In this document: positions 33,100-42,307 of the stretch, piece by piece | Layout: the number at the start of each line of letters is the position of its first letter | Position numbering within the stretch: position 1 is the first letter of the stretch | DNA from: Algoriphagus resistens | GTDB lineage: Bacteria > Bacteroidota > Bacteroidia > Cytophagales > Cyclobacteriaceae | Length of the DNA stretch: 64,000 nt | Assembly (NCBI RefSeq): GCF_001442615.1 | Contig: NZ_LMXN01000012.1 | Location: 124,001 to 188,000 of the forward strand | Reading direction: 5' to 3' | Program-made: the position numbers and the translations under genes | The notes under the pieces: model-generated | The model's input: only the letters and a program-made list of their open reading frames with translations | Told to the model about the DNA's origin: nothing | Database searches by the model: none

Positions 33100-35544
33100 A
33101 TGAAAGTATTTTTTTTCCTTTTTACCCTATACTTCGTCAGCCTTACATGTGCCTATAGCCAATCAAACTACGAGCTGAAGGGATCTATAAAAGCCATTGG
33201 CGGTGAGCCCTTAATTGGCGCAAGCATTCAGGTTGCAGGCACTTCCTTTGGCACAGTGACAGATCTTGAGGGGAATTATTCCCTTGTTTTTGACAAGGCA
33301 GGAGAATACCAATTGAAGCTTTCATTTATTGGATACATTTCGATCAATGAAAAAATCACCATTAGCAAGTCGAGTTTTACAAGAAATTTCCAGTTAGAAG
33401 AGGAGACTTCCAGCTTGCAGGAAGTAGAGATTGTAGGCAGGAAAGAAGAAGGCTATAAAAACACCGCAACTTTTCTTGGAAGCAAAACCCAGACAACTAT
33501 TAAAGATCTTCCACAGTCGGTTTCTTACGTGACCAAAGAATTGATTTTGGATCAGGGTCTGATGAGAGTGGGAGAAACTGTCAAAAACTTCTCCGGAGTA
33601 AGTCAGTTCACTTTCTACGATGACATCACTATCCGAGGCTTCCGTATCAACGGTGGAAGCAATACCCAACTGGTAAACGGAATGCGCTCAACTTCGGGTT
33701 TCTGGAAGCAGCCATTGATCAATTATCTGGAAAGAGTGGAAGTTTTGAAAGGCCCTTCTTCGGCACTTTTCGGGAATGCTAGTCCAGGCGGCGTAGTAAA
33801 CCGTGTGACTAAAAAACCATTGGACATCAATAGAAATAGTCTGAGTTTCTCTGTGGGCAGCTTCAATAATTTCAGAGGATTAGCTGATTTCACGGGCCCA
33901 GTCAATAAGTCAAAGACGTTGCTTTATAGGCTAAACCTGGGTTATGAAGATTCGCAGAACTTCAGAGATCTGCAGTTTGACAAGAACATCGTGGTGGCAC
34001 CTTCATTTTCTTTCATCGCCTCTGAAAAAACAAGGGTGAATCTGGATTTGGTATTCAATAACTCCAACAGCCGTTTGGACAGAGGGCAATCAACTTTTGA
34101 AGACAATCTATACTCTACTCCTATTTCAAGATCTCTCAATACAGCAAACGATTTTTTGAAGGAGCAGACTTATACGATTACTACCTCATTGAACCATCAA
34201 ATCAGCAAAGACATCAGTTTCAATGCGTCTTACATGAAAACCGGATATAACGAGGACCTTACAGAGCACAGATCTTCAAACAGCTATGCCTTGGACGGTG
34301 ATGGAAATACGATCGGAACCATGGTGGGGAGACAGGTTTTTATCAGAAAAAGAAACAGATTTGTAGATAATCTTTCCGCTTATTTCAACATACAGAAAAA
34401 CACCGGAAAGCTATCCCACAAACTTGTCGTCGGTTACGATTATGCTCAGGAGACTCTGCCTCCCGGCGGCTCTCAATTGACTGCAAACGGCTATAGAAAC
34501 GCCGCCAACACAGGTTTCATTTCAAGTTACAATCCGGCAAATAAAGATTCCTATTTATTGGACAGCAATGGAAATCCTGTTCCAAACGTCTCTCATTTTG
34601 ACTTGGAGAATCCTATTGCTTCCCAGACCATGCAGGATATGTCAAAATATTTCTATGCGCAAAGAAGCTACGACCCCACACGATACCAATTGAATGGTTT
34701 TTATGTCCAGGATCAAATCAGCTTCGGGAAATTGGAAGCGATGATTGGCCTGAGATATGAAGTATATACAGACTTCGAAAACTATAAAAAAGTGGATGAA
34801 GAAAAAGTAAATCAGAACGTCTTGCTTCCGCGGTTTGGTTTGGTATTCAAAGCCAACGAGCACATGAATTTCTACGGTACTTATGTGGAAGGCTATAACC
34901 CTCAAACGGCATCCACTATTTCCAATCCAAATGCCGGAGGGCCATTTGATCCTTTGATCAGTGCTATGGTTGAATTTGGCATGAAATCAGATTGGTTCAA
35001 TAAAAGACTTGAGCTGACTACAGGAGTCTACCAAATCGATCAACGGAACACTTTATATCCCGTGCCTGGAGAAATTGATCTGCTCCAACAAATCGGTAAG
35101 GAATCAGCTAAAGGAGTTGAACTGGACGTGACTGGAAGAATTTTAATGAACTGGAGCGTGATGGCTTCTTACGCATACAATGTGGCAGAAATCACAGAAA
35201 GCCCGAATGAACAAGATCTAGACAGGCAAAAACCAAATGCGCCAAAACATCAGGGGAATCTATGGACTAAATATGAGTTTGACCAAGGATCTTTGACAGG
35301 ATTGGGCGTAGGATTCGGTGCGAATTTCGTGACAGAAAGAAATCTTTCACTCAGTGCTACCCAAACCATCCCGGGCTATTCGCTCTTGAACGCAGCGCTG
35401 TTTTATACTACCGGAAATGTACGCCTTCAGCTAAATGTCAACAACCTCTCGGATAAAACCCACTGGGTAGGCGGTTATGATTACCTGAGGCTTTTCCCAG
35501 GTGCACCAAGAAATGTATTGGGAACGATCACCTTTTCATTCTAA
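33100..35544 (+). CDS. TonB-dependent siderophore receptor (FhuA/FecA-like)
   Basis: An 814-residue outer-membrane receptor. The signal MKVFFFLFTLYFVSLTCAYSQ is followed by a CarboxypepD_reg-like domain (about 22-105, GSIKAIGGEPLIGASIQVAG). Then comes the plug (ATFLGSKTQTTIKDLPQSVSYVTKELI, ERVEVLKGPSSALFGNASPGGVVNRVTKKP), and a 22-strand barrel ending in RNVLGTITFSF. The plug signature matches siderophore receptors (TIGR01783). The start at 33100 is chosen because the 30 upstream in-frame codons are repeat copy E. It is followed after 9 bp by the PepSY gene. Confidence 0.95.
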   Translation: MKVFFFLFTLYFVSLTCAYSQSNYELKGSIKAIGGEPLIGASIQVAGTSFGTVTDLEGNYSLVFDKAGEYQLKLSFIGYISINEKITISKSSFTRNFQLEEETSSLQEVEIVGRKEEGYKNTATFLGSKTQTTIKDLPQSVSYVTKELILDQGLMRVGETVKNFSGVSQFTFYDDITIRGFRINGGSNTQLVNGMRSTSGFWKQPLINYLERVEVLKGPSSALFGNASPGGVVNRVTKKPLDINRNSLSFSVGSFNNFRGLADFTGPVNKSKTLLYRLNLGYEDSQNFRDLQFDKNIVVAPSFSFIASEKTRVNLDLVFNNSNSRLDRGQSTFEDNLYSTPISRSLNTANDFLKEQTYTITTSLNHQISKDISFNASYMKTGYNEDLTEHRSSNSYALDGDGNTIGTMVGRQVFIRKRNRFVDNLSAYFNIQKNTGKLSHKLVVGYDYAQETLPPGGSQLTANGYRNAANTGFISSYNPANKDSYLLDSNGNPVPNVSHFDLENPIASQTMQDMSKYFYAQRSYDPTRYQLNGFYVQDQISFGKLEAMIGLRYEVYTDFENYKKVDEEKVNQNVLLPRFGLVFKANEHMNFYGTYVEGYNPQTASTISNPNAGGPFDPLISAMVEFGMKSDWFNKRLELTTGVYQIDQRNTLYPVPGEIDLLQQIGKESAKGVELDVTGRILMNWSVMASYAYNVAEITESPNEQDLDRQKPNAPKHQGNLWTKYEFDQGSLTGLGVGFGANFVTERNLSLSATQTIPGYSLLNAALFYTTGNVRLQLNVNNLSDKTHWVGGYDYLRLFPGAPRNVLGTITFSF

Positions 35545-35553
35545 ACCCGAAAA

Positions 35554-36879
35554 GTGGCGGCTAAAAAATCTAAAAACCTCCTTTGGAAGGTCCATCAGTG
35601 GATAGGTCTCTATGTGGGAATCGTCATTGCAGCGCTCAGTTTAACTGGCGCTGTTGCCGTTTTCATCCCTGAGATAGATTCATTGTTGGAGCGCGGGTAT
35701 GAACTTAAAGAAACCGGGGATTCATATGTACCGATGAATGGGATCATATCACAGGTCCAACTGGAAAATCCAGGATTTAGGGTCTTAGGAGCAATGCCGC
35801 CTGCAAAATCCAGTGATCCGCTTATAATGGACATCTTCTATGAGGCTGGAGCAAAGGACTCCCAAAGAATCCAGGTTTTCATCAATCCATACACAGGGGA
35901 GATCTTAGGTCAAAAATCCCATACTAACAGCCTCTCCAATTATTTGAGGCAAATCCATGTGCGGCTTATGGATGCCTGGTGGGGAAGACAAATCGTCGGC
36001 CTGGCCGGAATAGGGTTATTTATACTCTGCATTACCGGGCTGCTTATCTATGGGCAATTCATGAAGAATCAACTCTTCGGTGCAATCAGAAAAAAGAATC
36101 TCCGGATTTTGATGGCAGATTGGCATAAGATGGTAGGAATGGCTGCATTGCTTTTCAATCTGATGATTGCCGGAACCGGTGCATGGCTGGGACTACAGCC
36201 GATTTTAATCAAAGCCTTTAACATCAAAGCTCCTAATACTTTTGTAAGAACAGAGAAAATCTCAAGTCCAGAGATTGACATTGACCAAGAATATGATTTT
36301 TGGAAGGCTGTAGAAGTTGCAAAAGCCCAAATTCCGGAATTCACCCCGACGCAGTTCATTCCCTCAAAAAATGGCTCAAACACAATTGAGGTAAAAGGAG
36401 ATGCTGGTCATCTGCCCTTTGAGCCGCATATCTCCAAAGTGGTACTGGATAAGACTTCACTGAAAATCCTGGATGTTTATGATATCAGAGAGCAGGCATT
36501 CACAGACAAATTCTATTATGTGCAGGAAGGCTTGCACTTCGGTAGATTCGGAGGGATTTTCCTGAAAATCGCCTATGCCCTGCTTGCCATCACTTCTGGA
36601 GTCCTTTCCATCACCGGCTTTTTCATTTACTTGATCCGCAAAAGAAAGACTGCAGCGGAAAAAGATCGTGTCAAAAAGACCATCTTTATTTATTCCATCT
36701 CCACAATAGCTCTTATTGTCATTTTGGGTTTGATCTCCGTATTTATAGGATACGCGTACGCAACCATATTGATGACTCCGGCAGTTTATATTTTCTTGTT
36801 CTGCTTTATTTCCTATAAGCTTTTTCGCTATTGGAAGAAGGGAAACTTATCAAAAGAACCAATTCATGAAAAAGGATAA
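35554..36879 (+). CDS. PepSY-associated membrane protein, siderophore reductase-like
   Basis: A 441-residue inner-membrane protein. KVHQWIGLYVGIVIAALSLTGAVAVF is the PepSY_TM signature helix; further helices lie at about 148-170, 190-212, 344-367 and 380-425, with periplasmic PepSY segments between. Proteins of this type next to siderophore receptors (FoxB/FsrB-like) are thought to reduce ferric siderophores in the periplasm using heme, and several HxxH-like histidines in helices fit this. It begins with GTG, 9 bp after the receptor stop. Confidence 0.88.
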   Translation: MAAKKSKNLLWKVHQWIGLYVGIVIAALSLTGAVAVFIPEIDSLLERGYELKETGDSYVPMNGIISQVQLENPGFRVLGAMPPAKSSDPLIMDIFYEAGAKDSQRIQVFINPYTGEILGQKSHTNSLSNYLRQIHVRLMDAWWGRQIVGLAGIGLFILCITGLLIYGQFMKNQLFGAIRKKNLRILMADWHKMVGMAALLFNLMIAGTGAWLGLQPILIKAFNIKAPNTFVRTEKISSPEIDIDQEYDFWKAVEVAKAQIPEFTPTQFIPSKNGSNTIEVKGDAGHLPFEPHISKVVLDKTSLKILDVYDIREQAFTDKFYYVQEGLHFGRFGGIFLKIAYALLAITSGVLSITGFFIYLIRKRKTAAEKDRVKKTIFIYSISTIALIVILGLISVFIGYAYATILMTPAVYIFLFCFISYKLFRYWKKGNLSKEPIHEKG

Positions 36880-37132
36880 ACCGCTGACAGAACATTATCT
36901 ATTACCCTTGAATCTCTGTTTACTTTCATTCTTTGGGCTATTTATGCTTTATGAATTAGATAGGTGGCTTACCCTTGATGCATCACCATCAGCTTCGATT
37001 TTCACCCTTTCCATCTGTGGGCTGGCAACAACCCTTTTGGCTAGCTCAATCAAATTCCGAAGTCCTAATTTCCAAGGGATCTGTATCTTATTTTCTGCAA
37101 TCGCTTTGGCACTATTATTCTGGCCGAAGTAA
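36866..37132 (+). CDS. Small membrane protein in siderophore-uptake operon
   Basis: An 88-residue protein with three predicted helices (LLPLNLCLLSFFGLFMLYEL, IFTLSICGLATTLLASSI, GICILFSAIALALLFW). Not recognised. It overlaps the PepSY gene by 14 bp, so it is co-translated and may be an accessory subunit of the reductase. Confidence 0.7.
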   Translation: MKKDKPLTEHYLLPLNLCLLSFFGLFMLYELDRWLTLDASPSASIFTLSICGLATTLLASSIKFRSPNFQGICILFSAIALALLFWPK

Positions 37133-37209
37133 AACGCTACTTTTTCTTGAACCTTTTACCTTAAAATCCTTTTGGGTATATAGTTTTACATTTCACAATC
37201 CAGATTTCT

Positions 37210-37902
37210 ATGCGATTTAATCTTCACCGCTCATTCTTCTTATCTGCCGTACTTTTTCTAGGGGCCACAGTGGTTTCTTGTTCTGAGAAAAAAGCTGAAA
37301 CCACACAGACTGAAGTTATATCTGAAAGTACCGCAGAGACGAAGTCAGATCAAAAAATCATCTTGTTTTTTGGCAATAGTTTAACTGCAGCCTACGGCAT
37401 CGATCCAGAAGATGGCTTTGCCGGTTTAACACAGCAGCGAATTGACAGCCTAGGGTTAGACTACAAAGTGATCAATGGTGGTCTTTCGGGTGAAACTACC
37501 GCCGGAGGACTGAGTAGATTGGATTGGTTTCTGGAAGAAAAACCGGAAGTATTCATTCTTGAACTTGGGGGGAATGATGGGCTCCGTGGAATCAAACTTA
37601 CCGAAACCAAAAGCAATCTGCTGAAAATCATCGACAAAGTCAGATCAAAATTCCCAGAGACAAAAATTATATTGGCAGGCATGCAGATTCCTCCGAATAT
37701 GGGTCAGGAATATGCCAGTGAATTTACGGCCATGTATCCTGCTGTGGCGGAAGAAAAAAACGTGACACTTATTCCTTTTCTTTTGGAAAATGTAGGAGGA
37801 ATTCCTGAGCTAAATCTACCAGATGGGATTCATCCAACTGAAGAAGGACATCAGATTGTATTTGAGACAATCTGGCCGTACATAGAGCGTGAGATTGATT
37901 AG
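37210..37902 (+). CDS. TesA-like SGNH arylesterase/lysophospholipase lipoprotein
   Basis: A 230-residue lipoprotein (lipobox VVSC, Cys24) with an SGNH hydrolase domain. Block I is LFFGNSLTAAYG (Ser57), block II GGLSGETTAGG, block III LELGGNDGLRG, and block V DGIHPTEEGH with the catalytic Asp/His. It resembles E. coli TesA/arylesterase but is anchored to a membrane instead of soluble in the periplasm. In many genomes tesA is divergent from ybbAP, so this gene probably belongs to the 29.5-32.7 kb exporter in origin. Confidence 0.93.
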   Translation: MRFNLHRSFFLSAVLFLGATVVSCSEKKAETTQTEVISESTAETKSDQKIILFFGNSLTAAYGIDPEDGFAGLTQQRIDSLGLDYKVINGGLSGETTAGGLSRLDWFLEEKPEVFILELGGNDGLRGIKLTETKSNLLKIIDKVRSKFPETKIILAGMQIPPNMGQEYASEFTAMYPAVAEEKNVTLIPFLLENVGGIPELNLPDGIHPTEEGHQIVFETIWPYIEREID

Positions 37903-37915
37903 GAATCTAAGACAT

Positions 37916-37943
37916 AACTCGGTCAAACATGCCGAGTTTTTTT
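37916..37943 (+). terminator. Terminator of the siderophore/esterase block
   Basis: AACTCGG / CCGAGTT stem, 9-nt loop, followed by a seven-T run, 13 bp after the esterase stop. Confidence 0.85.
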
Positions 37944-37999
37944 GTGCCTGTTTTTTAAACTACTATCTTATTAAGCAAAAGACTTTTAACATGCTTGCT

Positions 38000-39184
38000 A
38001 TGAAACAAACTCTTTTAATTCTGTGCTCAATTCTCCTGATCATTTCATGCACGGAAAATAATACGGAAGAAGCCCTCCAAGAAAAAGTTTACGAATGGGA
38101 GACCGTAGATTCCCTAGACCTGGAATTCCTTGGCAATCCCATGCTTACGGCTGTCAGTTCAGAGGGGAACAAACTGGTTTTCTTTGATAGCCCAAGTAAA
38201 AAAATAATTACTGCTGATGCTAAAGGAAAGATAATCCACACTTTTTCCAAACTTGAAGATACGCCTGATGCCTATGGTTTTATGCTGGAATCCCCGGGGT
38301 TTTACGGCGAAAATCAAGTCGCCGTTTATGGAATGAATGGCTTATTTATTTTTGATTTCGACGGAACTATGCAAAAAAAAATACCTCACCCAGAGTCACT
38401 AAGTGGTGCAGGCACCATGAATTTCATAGGAAAGTCGATTGAAACTGTAATGCTCAATGGTCAGGACTATCTGATTCCCACCTCAGTTCGTCCTCGGAGT
38501 TCATTCCCAGGGCAACAGGAGTTTTATGACACTTACCGCGCACTGGAGCTGGTGGATGTGAAAGCAAAATCTATGACGGAAATGATTCCCTTCGAAGAAG
38601 GAAGCCACTTCAAGAATGGCAAAGGCTACATCCAAAGCGACTATTCCCCTGCGTACGAGGCAAAAGACGGAAGGCTTTATTTTGTACACGGGGGAGATCC
38701 TCAGCTCTATGTATATAGCCTTAGTCCTGAGGGAGCAATCCTAGACACTACTATTCAACTTGACATACCGGAATTTCTTTTACCAGAAGGTAAAGATCGT
38801 GCGGAATTCCAAGAAGGTCACGTAGAAATCCGCGGAGGTTCTGCTTCGGTCAGAAACATACATATCTTGGACAGCCTGCTGTTGCTGAACTATTATTCCG
38901 GCACGGATCCACTAAAGTCGCAAGAGGCAAGTGCGCTGTGGCAAGCAGGAAAGGAAGAGGAAGCCCGGGAGATGTTCCAAAAAATTGAAGAAGAAACTGC
39001 TAAAGGCACCTTAATCTATGGGCTATCTGACCTTAGTTTTCTTGGAAATATAGGCCCTCCTGACAAAACCGGAGGAGGTACCTACGCCAGCGGAGGGGGG
39101 TATGCGTGGTTTCAAAAGATCCCAGATCCGGATATAGAAGAAGATTTTTTACGTGTTTATAAAATGAAATTGACTGAAAGATGA
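38000..39184 (+). CDS. 6-bladed beta-propeller-like lipoprotein 1
   Basis: A 394-residue lipoprotein from the ATG at 38000 (MKQTLLILCSILLIISC, Cys17); the ATG at 37991 is also possible. The sequence repeats strand pairs of the form GNKLVFFDSPSKKIITAD and IFDFDGTMQKKIPHPES, as in the 6-bladed beta-propeller/DUF4221 families of Bacteroidota. No enzymatic motif is apparent. First of three tandem paralogues that overlap end to start by ATGA. A role in binding or signalling at the envelope is conjecture. Confidence 0.75.
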   Translation: MKQTLLILCSILLIISCTENNTEEALQEKVYEWETVDSLDLEFLGNPMLTAVSSEGNKLVFFDSPSKKIITADAKGKIIHTFSKLEDTPDAYGFMLESPGFYGENQVAVYGMNGLFIFDFDGTMQKKIPHPESLSGAGTMNFIGKSIETVMLNGQDYLIPTSVRPRSSFPGQQEFYDTYRALELVDVKAKSMTEMIPFEEGSHFKNGKGYIQSDYSPAYEAKDGRLYFVHGGDPQLYVYSLSPEGAILDTTIQLDIPEFLLPEGKDRAEFQEGHVEIRGGSASVRNIHILDSLLLLNYYSGTDPLKSQEASALWQAGKEEEAREMFQKIEEETAKGTLIYGLSDLSFLGNIGPPDKTGGGTYASGGGYAWFQKIPDPDIEEDFLRVYKMKLTER

Positions 39185-40326
39185 AAAACATTTACCTCTT
39201 AGCCGTGGTAGCCACCACCTGCTTTTTCGCCTGCTCTTCTTCACACAAAACCGAATCTAACCAGAACTCGCCACATGCTTCAAATGAATGGGAACTGCAG
39301 GTAGTGGATTCTATTCAGGTGGATTATCTCGGAACGGTGGGTGGAGCAGATTACAAAAATGGAATTGGAGTTATATTTAACTTTAAGGAAAACAAGCTGC
39401 TCAAATTTGATAGCACAGGCAAAATCCTACATGAGCAATCTTATCCTACTGAAGGCCCTGGAAAAATTCAATATCCATCCCAAATCAAAATTTTAGACGA
39501 AGGTGAGGTCTTGGCCGCAAGCTTCATGGGTTGGCTTTATGAGCTAAACCCTGACCTGTCTTTTAAAAGAGAAATTAAACTTGAATTCCCTACTGAAGCC
39601 AAAGACGGAGGAGGGTTATTGAAAAACCTAGACATTTGGAATGGGAAAATCATTTCATATTACCCGGGAAGGGACGGAGCTAATCCCTATGATCCTTTTT
39701 TCTTCCGTGATCATTTTCTCCTTGAGAAAATCAATCCAACAACTGGAGAATCTGAACCTATCATAAGAATTCCAAAAACTTCGAGGTATTCCACAGATAA
39801 GTATTTTGAGCGCCCTTTTCTACAATTCGTTGTTTTGAAAAACCACCTTTACTTAACCCTGGAAAATGAGCCGCTGATACATGTATACGACTTGGCCAAA
39901 AACAATGAGTATCAGCATACTTTTAATTTCAAACCTTCAAAATTTTTAGAAAATGGAGAGCATTCAAAACCCTACGAATACATTTCTTTTAATAAAATGA
40001 GGGATGCAGGTATCCTGCAATTCTATCCAACCGAACAAGGGATTTTTGTGCTTTACACAGAAGGAATCCCCGAGGACATCTATCAGCAAAATGAATTAAA
40101 AAAACCTGAAAACTTTCCCCTGCATAAGAAATACCAACGGCAGGTAATTAAAATAATCAATCCTGACTCCACACTTTCTAATGAAATAAATCTCTCCTAT
40201 AGAATAGGAAGGATCTTAAATATCGAATCCCTCTCCAAACCCTTCTACGCTCTCCGAAATGACGAATACTTAGGCGAAGAGCAGGACTATCTGACTTTTT
40301 ATAAACTGCAACTTGTAAAGAAATGA
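39181..40326 (+). CDS. 6-bladed beta-propeller-like lipoprotein 2
   Basis: A 381-residue lipoprotein (MKNIYLLAVVATTCFFAC, Cys18). It shares the opening motif with its neighbours: VVDSIQVDYLG here, TVDSLDLEFLG and IYDSLVVDHLG in the others. The same order of strands follows (KLLKFDSTGKILHEQSYPTEGPGKIQYP, PLIHVYDLAKNNEYQ). The ending FYKLQLVKK matches the VYKMKLTER and IYKTRLVEN endings of the others. These equivalent ends show that the three genes arose by duplication. Confidence 0.78.
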   Translation: MKNIYLLAVVATTCFFACSSSHKTESNQNSPHASNEWELQVVDSIQVDYLGTVGGADYKNGIGVIFNFKENKLLKFDSTGKILHEQSYPTEGPGKIQYPSQIKILDEGEVLAASFMGWLYELNPDLSFKREIKLEFPTEAKDGGGLLKNLDIWNGKIISYYPGRDGANPYDPFFFRDHFLLEKINPTTGESEPIIRIPKTSRYSTDKYFERPFLQFVVLKNHLYLTLENEPLIHVYDLAKNNEYQHTFNFKPSKFLENGEHSKPYEYISFNKMRDAGILQFYPTEQGIFVLYTEGIPEDIYQQNELKKPENFPLHKKYQRQVIKIINPDSTLSNEINLSYRIGRILNIESLSKPFYALRNDEYLGEEQDYLTFYKLQLVKK

Positions 40327-41498
40327 AAAAACCACACTACTTATATCTTCTCTCATTTGTTTTTACCATACTAGCCTGCACTGCAGAAAAAGAGGAAAGC
40401 AAAACCTCCACCCCTCTTTCAGAACAATCATTAGAATTCGAGATCTACGATTCTCTGGTGGTGGATCATCTCGGGAATTTAGAGATGATGGATATCAGTC
40501 CGGATAGCCAGACTTTTCTCCTGAGAGATCAAAACACAGATTCTATACTAGTTGTAAGTGCTACCGGGGAGTTACTTTTTCAGTACAAACTGAGCGGTGA
40601 AGGCCCGAACCAATATCGGAAAAACCTCTATGGAAAAAGTAAGTTTTTGAACAATGAAGAATTTTTGATCCCCACCACCGGCGGTGTATATCGATATGAC
40701 ATTCAAGGCTCATTACAGAAACATTATGAACCGGATTTTACTCCAATGGCTCAAATCATAATAGGCGGTGCAGAGAACCTGATGATTCACGGAGGGCAAC
40801 TCTATCTCAATCTTCCTGGAAGAAGCGCCGAGGAATTTGGAAGCCAGGGAATCGAATACCAGCAGAATTCTACCCACATAGAAATTCTCGATCTGCAAAC
40901 GGAGACCTATTCACCTGCGGTCACCTTTCCTGAAAGCTCAAAATTTAGCAGCAGCGAAAAAGCATATAAGTTTTATTCTACCTATCCAACGTATGCTATC
41001 GATAGCGACAGCTTATACATTTCCTACAGACACGAGGCAAAGATCTTTGCGTATCCGCTAACCGATCTGTCCACTTTGGGATCGACAAGAACTATTCCTT
41101 TTGAGGTATTTGTGGAAAATGAGCCTAAAAGTGATCAGGTAGAAAATAACATCAATATCAGTGAGCTGTATGCCGGCACGATAAATAAAATAATTGCACT
41201 AGAAAATCAGCAGTTCATAATAGACTTTCTTTCAGGCTTGACCAGCGAGGAATACGATGAAGCTGTTGCGAGAGCCGGAGGTGATATGAACAAGCAATGG
41301 GAGGAACTGGGAAAAGTGAATCAGGGTGGATTGGTTATTTTTGACGGCAAATCCCTCAGTCAGCCCATCACCAAACCAGAGATTCTTGGGCAACTGAACA
41401 AATTTGTTTCCAAGGATGAAATCTGGTTTTCTTTAAATTTCTCAGAGGCTGAAAACGACTACTCTGTCATCTACAAAACCAGATTAGTTGAGAACTAA
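40323..41498 (+). CDS. 6-bladed beta-propeller-like lipoprotein 3
   Basis: A 391-residue lipoprotein (lipobox FTILAC, Cys19). Strand pattern and ends match the two preceding genes; QTFLLRDQNTDSILVVSATGELLFQYKLSGEGPNQYRK is the first blade. A strong terminator closes the operon. The three proteins are clearly diverged from one another, so a recent duplication is unlikely; each may contact a different partner. Confidence 0.78.
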   Translation: MKKPHYLYLLSFVFTILACTAEKEESKTSTPLSEQSLEFEIYDSLVVDHLGNLEMMDISPDSQTFLLRDQNTDSILVVSATGELLFQYKLSGEGPNQYRKNLYGKSKFLNNEEFLIPTTGGVYRYDIQGSLQKHYEPDFTPMAQIIIGGAENLMIHGGQLYLNLPGRSAEEFGSQGIEYQQNSTHIEILDLQTETYSPAVTFPESSKFSSSEKAYKFYSTYPTYAIDSDSLYISYRHEAKIFAYPLTDLSTLGSTRTIPFEVFVENEPKSDQVENNINISELYAGTINKIIALENQQFIIDFLSGLTSEEYDEAVARAGGDMNKQWEELGKVNQGGLVIFDGKSLSQPITKPEILGQLNKFVSKDEIWFSLNFSEAENDYSVIYKTRLVEN

Positions 41499-41502
41499 CG
41501 CC

Positions 41503-41546
41503 AAAAGAAATACCCGGTTGAAATTCATCAACCGGGTATTTCTTTT
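41503..41546 (+). terminator. Bidirectional terminator after the propeller operon
   Basis: Perfect 19-bp stem, 41503-41521 with 41528-41546, loop of 6 nt. A- and T-rich ends serve both this operon and the converging barrel gene that ends at 41562. Confidence 0.92.
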
Positions 41547-41561
41547 TGATTGTAAAGGAAA

Positions 41562-42152
41562 TTAGAAAAGTTTGAACCCAACCGATAGAATCCACTGATT
41601 CACCCGTTGGTCTGTACTGAAATTCCCCACATTTCCAGTGACTTTATCAAGAGAACTTTCATATTTGGCATCTATTATCAGGTTCCCTATATCCACACCT
41701 AGACCCGCTTGGTATCCTATGGTAGCGTCTTTATAATCTACGTCCCGCACTGTTTCTCCGGCTTCTTTCAGCTCCGAGTTCACATTTATGCTCGCTATAG
41801 GACCAGCCTGTACTCTCAGCAGGTTAAACATCTTAAAACCCAGCATCACAGGAATATCTACCCGGTTAAAATCCGCTTCATATTCCTTGTTAGCTCCGAC
41901 CCCTTCATCAAATGAAAATTGCCCTTGGGTCTGCGTATAAAGCACTTCAGGCTGTAAGTACAAACCTCCAAGCCCTATTCTTGCAAAGACCCCCACGTGG
42001 TAGCCAAATTTGGAATCACCGCTTTTAAAATCGTCACTTTTCAGATCGAGTTTCGTCTGGCTCAATCCTATTTTCGGACCGAAAGAAAAGCCCTGAGAAT
42101 AGCCCGTCAGCGCCATTGCCAGCAGAGCTAGGGAGAGGATTAGTTTTTTCAT
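41562..42152 (-). CDS. PorT-like outer-membrane beta-barrel protein
   Basis: A 196-residue exported protein (MKKLILSLALLAMALTGYSQ signal) of the outer-membrane beta-barrel 2 family. GFSFGPKIGLSQTKLDLKSDD, YHVGVFARIGLGGLYLQPEVLYT, FKMFNLLRVQAGPIASINVNSEL and a terminal ILSVGFKLF strand give about eight strands. The ligand is unknown. A 16-bp perfect palindrome lies 19 bp before the start codon. Confidence 0.85.
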   Translation of the reverse strand: MKKLILSLALLAMALTGYSQGFSFGPKIGLSQTKLDLKSDDFKSGDSKFGYHVGVFARIGLGGLYLQPEVLYTQTQGQFSFDEGVGANKEYEADFNRVDIPVMLGFKMFNLLRVQAGPIASINVNSELKEAGETVRDVDYKDATIGYQAGLGVDIGNLIIDAKYESSLDKVTGNVGNFSTDQRVNQWILSVGFKLF

Positions 42153-42170
42153 GGTTTTATAGTTATTGGT

Positions 42171-42186
42171 TTAGTAAGCTTACTAA
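42171..42186. promoter_or_regulatory. Perfect 16-bp palindrome upstream of the PorT-like gene
   Basis: TTAGTAAGCTTACTAA is its own reverse complement. It lies 19 bp before the start codon at 42152, in the leader or core promoter. The form is typical of TetR-type operators; no TetR gene is encoded in the window. Confidence 0.5.
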
Positions 42187-42248
42187 CGACAGAATTTAAG
42201 AAAAATTAGCAATTCCCTTGCCAATACATAATTTAGATCAGAAATAAG

Positions 42249-42274
42249 AAAAGGAAGCCCGAAGACTTCCTTTT
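42249..42274 (-). terminator. Terminator of the NSS transporter gene
   Basis: AAAAGGAAG / CTTCCTTTT stem with an 8-nt loop, about 35 bp beyond the stop codon, T-rich on the minus strand. Confidence 0.75.
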
Positions 42275-42307
42275 CCTATAGTATGATTCTGAAGGATTTA
42301 ATCCAGC

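Noticed and set aside
40141..40170. AATTAAAATAATCA similar to repeat subfamily II core
   Set aside because: It lies within the second propeller gene in a normal coding frame and lacks all other repeat features.
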